From JBHHZM01 sp046758065 (GTDB taxonomy: Bacteria > Pseudomonadota > Alphaproteobacteria > JAAXGF01): a DNA stretch of 13,394 nt. Below are positions 1-5,957 of this stretch, one piece after another (the first letter of the stretch is position 1; every line of letters begins with the position of its first letter). Both the position numbers and the translations under genes were made by a program. The stretch covers positions 1-13,394 of the forward strand of contig JBHHZM010000086.1 of assembly GCA_046758065.1 (NCBI GenBank), written 5' to 3'. Below the pieces are notes generated by a model that made no database searches, was not told the origin of the DNA, and saw nothing but the letters and a program-made list of their open reading frames with translations.

Positions 1-163
1 TCTCGCCGTCGAGGACACCGACACCGGCGTCGCCGCGGCCAAGGCGGCCGGTCTGTCCGTCATCGCCTGGCCGCACGCGATGACGGCGGCGATGGATTTT
101 TCGCGGGCCGATTTCCACCTTGACGACCTGGCCGCGTTCGCATGGGACGGTCTGGTGGCCTGA
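1..163 (+). CDS. HAD-family hydrolase, C-terminal fragment (cut by window edge)
   Basis: Reading from base 2, the last 53 codons of a gene end at TGA 161-163. The fragment begins LAVEDTDTGVAAAKAAG, which matches HAD motif IV: the acidic ED pair binds Mg2+, followed by a Gly and an Ala-rich helix. A short strand (LSVIAWP) and a tail ending DDLAAFAWDGLVA follow, as in subfamily IA phosphatases of the phosphoglycolate phosphatase or beta-phosphoglucomutase type. The substrate cannot be told from this part, because the nucleophile motif and cap domain lie outside the window. It runs tail to tail with serB, with 8 bp between the two stop codons and no obvious terminator hairpin in the gap. The truncation is due to the window edge and does not indicate a pseudogene. 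Confidence 0.8.
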   Translation, partial: LAVEDTDTGVAAAKAAGLSVIAWPHAMTAAMDFSRADFHLDDLAAFAWDGLVA

Positions 164-171
164 GCGCCGCT

Positions 172-1071
172 TTATCCGCGGAACTCCTCGGCGTGGTATC
201 CCTGGATATAAAGCAGCGCCGTGAGATCGCCGTGGTCGATCCGCGCCCGCGCCCGCTCGGCGAGGACGGGTTTGCCGTGAAAGGCGACGCCCATGCCGGC
301 GGCCTCGATCATGTCGAGATCGTTGGCCCCGTCGCCTACCGCCAGCGTGTCGGCGGAGTCGATCCCCCGTTCGGCGGCGAGCGCCGTGAGTCGCGTTTTC
401 TTCCCGGCGCGGTCGAGAACGGGATGCGCGAGCTTGCCGGTGATCCGGCCGTCCGCGATCTCGATGGTGTTGGCGAAATCGTAGTCGAAACCCAGCGCTT
501 CGCGCACCCGCGCGCTGAAACAGGTGAATCCCCCCGAGACCAGCGCGGTGCAGGCGCCGTAAGCGCGCATGGTGCGTACCAGTGCGCGCGCCCCGGGCGT
601 GAATGCGACGCGCGCATAGACGCGGTCGAGCGCCGCGGCCGGCAGGCCGGCAAGCCGGGCAACGCGCGCCTCGAGCGCGGCCGCGAACTCGAGCTCGCCG
701 CGCATCACCCGGGCGGTGATCGCCGCCACCGCATCGCCGACCCCGGCCTCGGCGGCGAGTTCATCGACGAATTCGTTGGCGATGATCGTCGATTCCATGT
801 CGGCGACGAGCAGCCTGCGGCGCCGTCCGGCGCGCGGTTGGGCGACCACGTCGAACGGCGCTCCGCCGAGGCGTTCGCGCAGGCGCTTTTGGATGTCGAT
901 CGGATCGCCGCGGCCGAAAAGGAGGTCGCAGGCGCCGCCGCGCCGCAGCCAGCGCGGGGCGTCCTCGGGTTCGGCGCCGCAGGCGTCGAGCGCCGCATGC
1001 ACCGTCGCGACCGTGTTATCGTCGATCGCGGGACCGGCGGGATCGGCGATCACGGTGAGGACGTTGGACAT
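172..1071 (-). CDS. serB: Phosphoserine phosphatase SerB
   Basis: This 299-residue protein should hydrolyse O-phosphoserine to serine, the last step of the phosphorylated serine pathway, in the cytosol. Residues 1-80 form a divergent N-terminal region of the ACT-like type found in long SerB proteins. The HAD core follows: motif I LLVADMESTII with nucleophile D91, motif II SGGFTCF (179-185), the motif III lysine around K224/K225, and motif IV VGDGANDLDMIEAAG (245-259). Length is usual for proteobacterial SerB. The second acid of motif I is Glu93 where most family members have Asp (DxDST). The start ATG is at 1069-1071. An open frame continues further upstream on this strand, but that stretch is antisense to miaA and lacks family similarity. 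No Shine-Dalgarno is visible before the ATG. The gene is divergent from miaA, with 51 bp between start codons. Confidence 0.93.
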   Translation of the reverse strand: MSNVLTVIADPAGPAIDDNTVATVHAALDACGAEPEDAPRWLRRGGACDLLFGRGDPIDIQKRLRERLGGAPFDVVAQPRAGRRRRLLVADMESTIIANEFVDELAAEAGVGDAVAAITARVMRGELEFAAALEARVARLAGLPAAALDRVYARVAFTPGARALVRTMRAYGACTALVSGGFTCFSARVREALGFDYDFANTIEIADGRITGKLAHPVLDRAGKKTRLTALAAERGIDSADTLAVGDGANDLDMIEAAGMGVAFHGKPVLAERARARIDHGDLTALLYIQGYHAEEFRG

Positions 1072-1122
1072 GGCCGGACAGTATGGACGGCGGGCGGCGA
1101 TGGCAAGCCGGACGGGCGGGCG

Positions 1123-2067
1123 GTGAACGGCGGCGCGGTCATCATCGCGGGCGCGACGGCGAGCGGAAAATCGGCGCTCGCGGTCGATCTCGCCGAAGCC
1201 CTCGACGGCGTCGTCATCAACGCCGACAGCATGCAGGTCTACCGCGAATTCTCGATCCTCACCGCGCGTCCCGGCGCGGCCGAAACGGCGCGCGCGCCGC
1301 ACCGGCTCTACGGCGTGCTGCCGGCGGCCGAGGCCTGCACCGCGGCGCGCTGGCGCGACATGGCGCTCGCCGAAATCGCCGCGGCGCGCGAAGCGGGCCG
1401 CTTGCCCGTGCTCGTCGGCGGCACCGGCCTCTACTTTCAGGCGCTCACCGAAGGCATCGCGCCGGTGCCCGAAATTCCACCCGAAATACGTGTCGAGGCG
1501 CGCGCGCGCCATGCCCACCTCGGCGGCGAAGCATTCCGCGCCGAACTCGCCCGCCGCGACCCGGGAATGGCGGCGCGGCTCGCCGCCGGCGACTCTCAGC
1601 GCCTGATCCGTGCCTGGGAAGTGATCGAAGCGACCGGCGTCTCGCTCGCCGAATGGCAGCGCCGAGAGGCGTCGGGCGGCGGGCTCGATGCGCCGCCGTT
1701 CAAGCTGGTCCTCGCGCCGCCGCGCGACGCGCTCTACGCCGCCTGCGACGCGCGCGTGACCGACATGCTGGCGCACGGCGCGCTCGACGAGGTGGCGGCG
1801 CTGGTCGCTCTCGGGCTCGACCCCGATCTGCCGGCGATGAAGGCGCTCGGGGTGCGCGAATTCGCCCGCCACCTCGCCGGCGAGATTACGCTCGAGACCG
1901 CCGTTGCTGCAGTGCAGCAGGCGACGCGCAACTATGCCAAGCGCCAGCTCACCTGGTTCCGCCATCGGATGGCCGATGCCCGGACCTGCAAGTCGCTGTA
2001 TACAAAGGAACTGTCGCGGCGAATCCTGGAGGAAACCCGCCGGTTTCTGTTGACCGCCTCCGGGTGA
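1123..2067 (+). CDS. miaA: tRNA dimethylallyltransferase MiaA
   Basis: MiaA transfers the dimethylallyl group of DMAPP to N6 of A37 in tRNAs that read UNN codons (i6A37). The 314-residue product has the P-loop GATASGKS (10-17), the family motif ADSMQVY (34-40) containing the conserved Asp, LVGGTGLYFQAL around 101-112, GDSQRLIRAWEV in the middle, and the C-terminal tRNA-contacting signature TRNYAKRQLTWFR (268-280). The start is GTG 1123-1125, seven codons before the first core strand (VIIAGAT). No in-frame ATG lies close by. The frame stays open back to base 142, but that stretch is antisense to serB and resembles nothing in the family. A G-rich stretch just upstream (GGGCGGG) is only a weak ribosome-binding site. 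The length fits the usual 300-316 residues. Confidence 0.94.
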   Translation: MNGGAVIIAGATASGKSALAVDLAEALDGVVINADSMQVYREFSILTARPGAAETARAPHRLYGVLPAAEACTAARWRDMALAEIAAAREAGRLPVLVGGTGLYFQALTEGIAPVPEIPPEIRVEARARHAHLGGEAFRAELARRDPGMAARLAAGDSQRLIRAWEVIEATGVSLAEWQRREASGGGLDAPPFKLVLAPPRDALYAACDARVTDMLAHGALDEVAALVALGLDPDLPAMKALGVREFARHLAGEITLETAVAAVQQATRNYAKRQLTWFRHRMADARTCKSLYTKELSRRILEETRRFLLTASG

Positions 2068-2078
2068 GCGTCTAGTTT
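2050..2078 (+). promoter_or_regulatory. Candidate promoter for ilvB (sigma70-like)
   Basis: TTGACC (2050-2055, five of six matches to TTGACA) is separated by exactly 17 bp from TAGTTT (2073-2078, three of six matches to TATAAT). It straddles the miaA stop codon and would give a transcript starting near 2085, with a leader of about 113 nt before ilvB. The -10 box is poor, so this is only a candidate. Read-through from miaA is also possible, because I see no U-tract terminator between the genes. Confidence 0.35.
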
Positions 2079-2094
2079 GCCAACATTCCAAAGA

Positions 2095-2139
2095 CGCCTT
2101 CGCCGGCGCCAAGGGCGGCGTGTGCCCCCGATTTTCGGG
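2095..2139 (+). other. Two small hairpins in the ilvB 5' leader
   Basis: CGCCTT (2095-2100) can pair with AAGGGCG (2111-2117, one bulged G) across a 10-nt loop. CCCGA (2127-2131) can pair with TCGGG (2135-2139) across TTT. Neither is followed by a T-run, so they do not look like intrinsic terminators. The leader contains no ATG and no convincing short ORF rich in Ile, Val or Leu codons. In a GC-rich genome short stems like these arise often by chance. Confidence 0.25.
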
Positions 2140-2197
2140 CATCCGGTTCCGCCACCTGTGCGCCGCAGCAGAGGGGTCCAAGAGGAGGACGCGGGAA

Positions 2198-3958
2198 GTG
2201 GTCAGCAAGGAGTTGACGGGCGCGGAGACCGTCATCAAGGCCCTCGTCGACCAGGGCGTCGATACCATCTTCGGGTACCCCGGCGGCGCGGTGCTTCCCA
2301 TATACGATGCGCTGTTCAAGCAGAACCGCTTGCGTCACGTCCTGGTCCGCCACGAAGCCGCGGCGGTGCATGCGGCGGAAGGCTACGCGCGCTCCACCGG
2401 CAAGGTCGGGGTGGTTCTCGTCACATCGGGCCCCGGCGCGACCAACTGCGTCACCGGTCTTTCTGATGCGCTCATGGACAGCGTGCCGATCATTTGTCTC
2501 ACCGGCCAGGTGCCGACCCATCTGATCGGCAACGACGCCTTTCAGGAGGCCGACACCGTCGGCATCACCCGGCCCTGCACCAAGCACAATTATCTGGTCA
2601 AGCGGGTTGACGATCTGGCCACCGTCATCCATGAGGCCTTCTACGTGGCGCGCACCGGCCGGCCCGGTCCGGTGGTCGTCGACATTCCCAAGGACGTCGC
2701 CGTGGACGTCAGCACCGCGTATTCGGGGCCGAACAACGCGCGTCACAAGTCGTACAATCCCCGGACCAAAGGCGATCCCGAGCGTATCGAGGAGGCGGTG
2801 GCGCTGCTGGCCGCGGCCAAGCGGCCGGTCATCTACGCCGGCGGCGGCGTGATCAACGCGGGACCGTCGGCGGCGCAATTGCTGACCAACTTCGCCCATC
2901 TCTCCGGCGCTCCGGTGACGCTGACGCTGATGGGACTCGGGGCGTTCCCGGCGTCCGACAAGCAGTTTCTCGGCATGCTCGGGATGCACGGCACCTACGA
3001 GGCCAACATGGCGATGTCCGAGTGCGACGTGATGGTCGCCATCGGCGCCCGCTTCGACGACCGGGTGACGGGAAAGCTCGACGAGTTCTCCAAGGGCTCG
3101 AAGAAGATCCACATCGACATCGACCCGTCGTCGATCAACAAGAACGTCGGCGTCGAACTGGGCATCATCGGCGACTGCGCCTACGTGCTCGAGGACATGA
3201 TCAAGTACTGGAAGGCCAAGCTGTGCCGACCCGACGCCAAGGCGCTCGATGCCTGGTGGCGGCAGATCGACAAATGGCGCAAGCGCGACAGCCTGCGCTA
3301 CCGGAACTCGCAGGAGGTCATCAAGCCGCAGTACGCGCTGCAGCGTCTCTACGAGCACACCAAGGGCCGCGACGCCTATTTCACCACCGAAGTGGGCCAG
3401 CACCAGATGTGGGCCGCCCAGTACCTGCACTTCGAGAAACCTAACCACTGGATGACCTCGGGCGGGCTCGGCACCATGGGCTACGGGCTGCCGGCGGCGG
3501 TCGGCGTGCAACTCGCGCATCCCGACGCTCTGGTCATCGACGTTGCCGGCGAGGCGTCGATCCTGATGCACATTCAGGAGATGTCGACGGTGGCGCAGTA
3601 CGGGCTGCCGGTGAAGGTGTTCATCCTCAACAACCAGTACATGGGCATGGTGCGCCAGTGGCAGGAACTCTTCCACGGCGGTCGCTACGCCGAGAGCTAC
3701 ATGAACGCGCTGCCCGACTTCGTGCGCCTTGCCGAGTCCTTCGGCGCGGTGGGCCTGCGCGCCACCAAGCCCGACGAAGTCGACGGAGTCATCGAGAAGA
3801 TGCTGGAGGTCGGGAAGCCGGTCATCGTTGACGTGGTCGTCGATCCGGCGGAAAACGTCTATCCGATGATTCCCGCGGGCGCCGCCCACTACGATATGAA
3901 ACTCGGCCCCGAAGAGGAGATCGAGCAGCAGCCCGAAGACGGTATGGTGCTCGTCTAG
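2198..3958 (+). CDS. ilvB: Acetolactate synthase, large (catalytic) subunit
   Basis: This is the ThDP- and FAD-dependent acetohydroxyacid synthase, first common enzyme of Val/Leu/Ile synthesis. It condenses pyruvate with pyruvate or 2-ketobutyrate. The 586-residue product carries the N-terminal ThDP domain (TGAETVIKALVDQGVDTIFG, then GYPGGAVLPIYDALF), the catalytic Glu53 in RHEAAAVHAAEG, the central FAD-type domain (RPVIYAGGGV; GARFDDRVTGKL), and the C-terminal ThDP domain with VAGEASILMHIQEMST and LNNQYMGMVRQWQELFHGGR. The usual GD of the ThDP/Mg motif is GE here (Glu452), while the partner asparagines N478/N479 are intact. The start is GTG 2198, nine bases after the strong ribosome-binding site AGGAGG (2183-2188). 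An upstream in-frame GTG at 2120 would add 26 residues with no family match. It heads ilvB-ilvH-ilvC, 80 bp before ilvH. Confidence 0.95.
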   Translation: MVSKELTGAETVIKALVDQGVDTIFGYPGGAVLPIYDALFKQNRLRHVLVRHEAAAVHAAEGYARSTGKVGVVLVTSGPGATNCVTGLSDALMDSVPIICLTGQVPTHLIGNDAFQEADTVGITRPCTKHNYLVKRVDDLATVIHEAFYVARTGRPGPVVVDIPKDVAVDVSTAYSGPNNARHKSYNPRTKGDPERIEEAVALLAAAKRPVIYAGGGVINAGPSAAQLLTNFAHLSGAPVTLTLMGLGAFPASDKQFLGMLGMHGTYEANMAMSECDVMVAIGARFDDRVTGKLDEFSKGSKKIHIDIDPSSINKNVGVELGIIGDCAYVLEDMIKYWKAKLCRPDAKALDAWWRQIDKWRKRDSLRYRNSQEVIKPQYALQRLYEHTKGRDAYFTTEVGQHQMWAAQYLHFEKPNHWMTSGGLGTMGYGLPAAVGVQLAHPDALVIDVAGEASILMHIQEMSTVAQYGLPVKVFILNNQYMGMVRQWQELFHGGRYAESYMNALPDFVRLAESFGAVGLRATKPDEVDGVIEKMLEVGKPVIVDVVVDPAENVYPMIPAGAAHYDMKLGPEEEIEQQPEDGMVLV

Positions 3959-3981
3959 AGCGCGTCATGCCGCTGCGGAAC

Positions 3982-4029
3982 AAGAGGAGCAAACGGGTGC
4001 GCCGTCGCGCACGCCTGACGGCAACGTAA
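3982..4029 (+). other. Strong ribosome-binding site plus 10-codon mini-ORF before ilvH
   Basis: AAGAGGAG (3982-3989) is an excellent Shine-Dalgarno, sharing the 9-mer CAAGAGGAG with the ilvB site. Seven bases later GTG (3997-3999) opens ten codons, ending at TAA 4027-4029. The mini-ORF is in frame with ilvH, whose GTG comes 9 bases after that stop. An ATG at 3967 in the same frame would lengthen it to 20 very basic codons, but has no ribosome-binding site. The GTG also begins a perfect 6-bp hairpin (GTGCGC 3997-4002 with GCGCAC 4007-4012). It could be a coupling or leader ORF, or the remnant of a longer IlvH N-terminus; nothing shows that it is translated. Confidence 0.35.
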
Positions 4030-4038
4030 GGCGGTATT

Positions 4039-4548
4039 GTGAAACAGCCGGAGAGCAGAATCCACACCATCGCGGTTCTCGTCGATAACGAAGCCGGCGT
4101 GCTCGCCCGCGTTATCGGCCTGTTTTCGGGGCGCGGCTACAACATCGACAGCCTCACCGTCGCCGAGGTCGACGCCGCGGCGACGCTGTCGCGCATCACC
4201 ATCGCCACGTCGGGCCCGCCGATGGTGATCGAGCAGATCAAGGCGCAGCTCGAGCGGCTGGTACCGGTGCACAAGGTGAGCGACCTCACCATCAACGGCC
4301 CCTGCGTCGAACGCGAGCTCGCGCTCATCAAGGTTGCCGGCAGCGGAGACAAGCGGGTCGAATCCTTGCGAATCGCCGATATTTTCCGCGCCAGGGTGGT
4401 CGACAGTACGAACGAGTCCTTCGTCTTCGAGATGACGGGAACCACCGACAAGCTCAACGCCTTCATCAACCTGATGATGCCGCTGGGGCTGGTGGATGTT
4501 TCACGCACCGGCATCGTCGCCATCTCGCGCGGTGCGAACCCGCTCTAG
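4039..4548 (+). CDS. ilvH: Acetolactate synthase, small (regulatory) subunit
   Basis: This 169-residue protein is the regulatory partner of IlvB; it stimulates the catalytic subunit and confers valine feedback inhibition. The N-terminal ACT domain reads HTIAVLVDNEAGVLARVIGLFSGRGYNIDSLTVAEVD (about residues 9-45). In E. coli IlvH the equivalent loops bind valine. The C-terminal half contains ERELALIKV and a second ACT-like fold (TDKLNAFINLMMPLGLVDVSRTGIVAISRG). Length is close to E. coli IlvH. The start is GTG 4039, with AAGGCGG (4028-4034) as ribosome-binding site four bases upstream. An in-frame TAA at 4027 prevents any earlier start. It is the middle gene of the ilv cluster, 80 bp after ilvB and 32 bp before ilvC. 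Confidence 0.94.
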   Translation: MKQPESRIHTIAVLVDNEAGVLARVIGLFSGRGYNIDSLTVAEVDAAATLSRITIATSGPPMVIEQIKAQLERLVPVHKVSDLTINGPCVERELALIKVAGSGDKRVESLRIADIFRARVVDSTNESFVFEMTGTTDKLNAFINLMMPLGLVDVSRTGIVAISRGANPL

Positions 4549-4580
4549 AGCAAGCGGAAGATTTTCCGGGAGGACAGAGC

Positions 4581-5600
4581 ATGCGTGCCTATTACGACCG
4601 TGACGCCGATCTCAATCTGATTAAATCGAAAAAGGTGGCCGTGATCGGCTACGGCAGTCAGGGCCACGCCCACGCCAACAACCTGCGTGACAGCGGTGTC
4701 GACGAGGTGGTGGTGGCGCTGCGCCCGGGCTCGGGCAGCCGGCCCAAGGCCGAAGCCGCCGGTTTCGAGGTCAAGACCCCGGCCGACGCCGCGAAATGGG
4801 CCGACGTGGTCATGGTGCTCGCGCCCGACGAATTGCAGAGCGCGCTCTATGCGAACGATCTCCGCGACAACCTCAAGGAGAACGCCGCGCTCGCCTTCGC
4901 CCATGGCCTCAGTATCCACTTCAACCTGATCGAGCCGCGGCCCGATCTCGACGTGTTCATGGTCGCGCCCAAGGGTCCGGGCCATACCGTGCGTGCCGAA
5001 TACGAACGCGGCGCCGGCGTGCCCTGCCTGCTCGCGATCCAGCAGGACGCCTCGGGCAGCGCGCACGAGCTCGGCCTCAGCTATGCCGCGGCGATCGGCG
5101 GCGGCCGCGCCGGGGTCATCGAAACCACTTTCCGCGAGGAGTGCGAGACCGATCTGTTCGGCGAGCAGTCGGTGCTCTGCGGCGGGCTCACCTCGCTCAT
5201 CCAGACCGCTTACGAGACTTTGGTCGAGGCCGGTTATGCGCCCGAGATGGCGTATTTCGAATGCGTCCACGAGGTCAAGCTGATCGTCGATCTGATCTAC
5301 GAGGGCGGCATCGCCAACATGCGCTATTCGGTCTCGAACACCGCCGAGTACGGCGATTACACCCGCGGTCCCCGGGTCGTCGACGATCATGTGCGCGAGC
5401 AGATGCGCAAGGTGCTCGCCGACATCCAGTCGGGTCGTTTCGCCCGCGAATGGGTGCTCGAGAACCAGGCCGGACAGACCAGCTTCAAGGCGATGCGCCG
5501 GCGCGCCGCCGAGCACGAACTCGAAGCGGTCGGCGAACGCCTGCGCGCCATGATGCCGTGGATCGCCGAGCGTCGTCTGGTCGACAAGAGCAAGAACTGA
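4581..5600 (+). CDS. ilvC: Ketol-acid reductoisomerase (class I)
   Basis: IlvC isomerises and reduces 2-acetolactate or 2-aceto-2-hydroxybutyrate to the dihydroxy acids of Val/Leu/Ile synthesis, using Mg2+ and normally NADPH. The 339 residues match the short class I form. Visible motifs are the Rossmann loop GYGSQGHA (23-30), the cofactor-selectivity loop RPGSGS (48-53; R48, S51 and S53 are the usual NADPH phosphate-binding pattern), H108 in FAHG, metal ligands D191 and E195 in ETDLFGEQ, E227 and E231 in FECVHE, and the NMRYSVSNTAEYGD substrate loop. The ATG at 4581 has a strong ribosome-binding site, GGGAGG (4568-4573), seven bases upstream. It lies 32 bp after ilvH, presumably in the same transcript. 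Its stop is followed almost directly by a potential folded RNA element (5603-5683). Confidence 0.96.
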   Translation: MRAYYDRDADLNLIKSKKVAVIGYGSQGHAHANNLRDSGVDEVVVALRPGSGSRPKAEAAGFEVKTPADAAKWADVVMVLAPDELQSALYANDLRDNLKENAALAFAHGLSIHFNLIEPRPDLDVFMVAPKGPGHTVRAEYERGAGVPCLLAIQQDASGSAHELGLSYAAAIGGGRAGVIETTFREECETDLFGEQSVLCGGLTSLIQTAYETLVEAGYAPEMAYFECVHEVKLIVDLIYEGGIANMRYSVSNTAEYGDYTRGPRVVDDHVREQMRKVLADIQSGRFAREWVLENQAGQTSFKAMRRRAAEHELEAVGERLRAMMPWIAERRLVDKSKN

Positions 5601-5602
5601 GG

Positions 5603-5683
5603 CCGGATCGCAAGCGACGGGCGCGCACCCGGGTGCCGTCGGCGGCCTCCGGGCAGGCCCGGAGGAATCGATTGCGACCCCGG
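5603..5683 (+). repeat. Three-arm inverted-repeat structure just after ilvC
   Basis: Outer arms CCGG (5603-5606) plus TCGCAA (5608-5613) can pair with TTGCGA (5672-5677) plus CCGG (5680-5683). Inside are two stems. One is CGACGG (5615-5620) with CCGTCG (5636-5641), extended by CAC/GTG (5626-5628 with 5633-5635). The other is a perfect nine-base arm pair, CCTCCGGGC (5646-5654) with GCCCGGAGG (5657-5665). The result would be a Y-shaped fold starting 2 bases after the ilvC stop. No T-run follows, so a plain intrinsic terminator is unlikely. Possibilities are a 3'-UTR stabiliser, a dispersed palindromic repeat or a structured RNA. Identity unknown. Confidence 0.45.
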
Positions 5684-5707
5684 TGGACTTCGGGTAAAGC
5701 AACATAT

Positions 5708-5741
5708 CGCTGGCTTTGCCGCGGTGATTTCATTTATTGTT
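5708..5741 (+). terminator. Weak candidate terminator of the ilvBHC transcript
   Basis: CGC-T-GGC (5708-5714) can pair with GCC-GCG (5718-5723) across a TTT loop, giving six base pairs with one bulged T. It is followed after four bases by a T-rich but interrupted tract (5728-5741). The stem is short and the tract imperfect. The same AT-rich stretch could instead be part of a leuA promoter. Confidence 0.25.
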
Positions 5742-5766
5742 AACCACGTAAGCGTAGTTTTTGCAC
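5725..5766 (+). promoter_or_regulatory. AT-rich island, possible leuA leader promoter
   Basis: This stretch is clearly more AT-rich than its surroundings and lies about 50-90 bases before the putative leader ORF. TAGTTT (5755-5760) could be a -10 box; it is the same hexamer as in the candidate ilvB promoter. No convincing -35 box sits 16-18 bp upstream (the best is TTTATT at 5733). The call rests on base composition and position only. Confidence 0.22.
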
Positions 5767-5816
5767 GGGCAGGCCCTTAACTTTCCTCCAGGGCAGGCCA
5801 ACCTTTTGGCGAGGCG

Positions 5817-5957
5817 ATGGCGAAAACGAACGAGCTTCAGGCCGGGCTGCCCGCGCGCGACTCCGCGTGCGGCGTCGGCGCCTGCGCGGTCGGTATTCGC
5901 CGTGGCCCTGCCGTCCTCATCGCATGTGATGGGCTCCTTCGACTTATCTGCCCCTGA
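5817..5957 (+). CDS. Putative leuA leader peptide (46 codons)
   Basis: ATG 5817 opens 46 codons ending at TGA 5955-5957. The last 14 residues read VLIACDGLLRLICP, with codons GTC CTC ATC near 5913-5921 and CTC CTT CGA CTT ATC at 5934-5948. Four Leu, two Ile and one Val codon thus lie just before a stop codon that falls inside the 5' arm of a hairpin. Two of the Leu codons are CTT, which is less usual than CTG/CTC in these neighbours. Leader peptides of amino-acid attenuators have this arrangement: regulatory codons clustered at the end, then alternative RNA stems, then the biosynthetic gene. Against it, 46 codons is long for such a leader, the ribosome-binding site is poor (GAGG only two bases before ATG), and the first 30 codons show nothing distinctive. 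A second ORF in another frame (5929-6027) overlaps it and looks less likely. Confidence 0.35.
   Translation: MAKTNELQAGLPARDSACGVGACAVGIRRGPAVLIACDGLLRLICP

Noticed and set aside
142..1122. Long in-frame extension of miaA upstream of GTG 1123
   Set aside because: It is antisense to serB, Arg/Gly/Asp-rich, and far exceeds the normal MiaA length, whose P-loop is expected near residue 10.
2120..2197. Upstream GTG start for ilvB adding 26 residues
   Set aside because: The strong AGGAGG at 2183-2188 is correctly placed for GTG 2198, and the extra residues do not resemble acetolactate synthase N-termini.
172..2319. 715-codon open frame on the - strand running through serB and across all of miaA
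   Set aside because: Only the 299 codons from 1071 to 172 match SerB. The upstream part is the antisense of miaA, left open by strong GC codon bias, and shows no family motifs.
2072..3889. 605-codon antisense frame over ilvB
   Set aside because: It is a shadow of a GC-biased gene, with low-complexity His/Asp/Arg/Val composition and no recognisable domain. The frames over ilvC (4545-5705), leuA (6012-7760), mrdA (10287-12221) and rodA (11857-13248) are the same kind.
5736..5776. Possible sigma54 promoter around TTTTTGCACGGGC
   Set aside because: It lacks the paired GG (-24) and GC (-12) elements at the required spacing.
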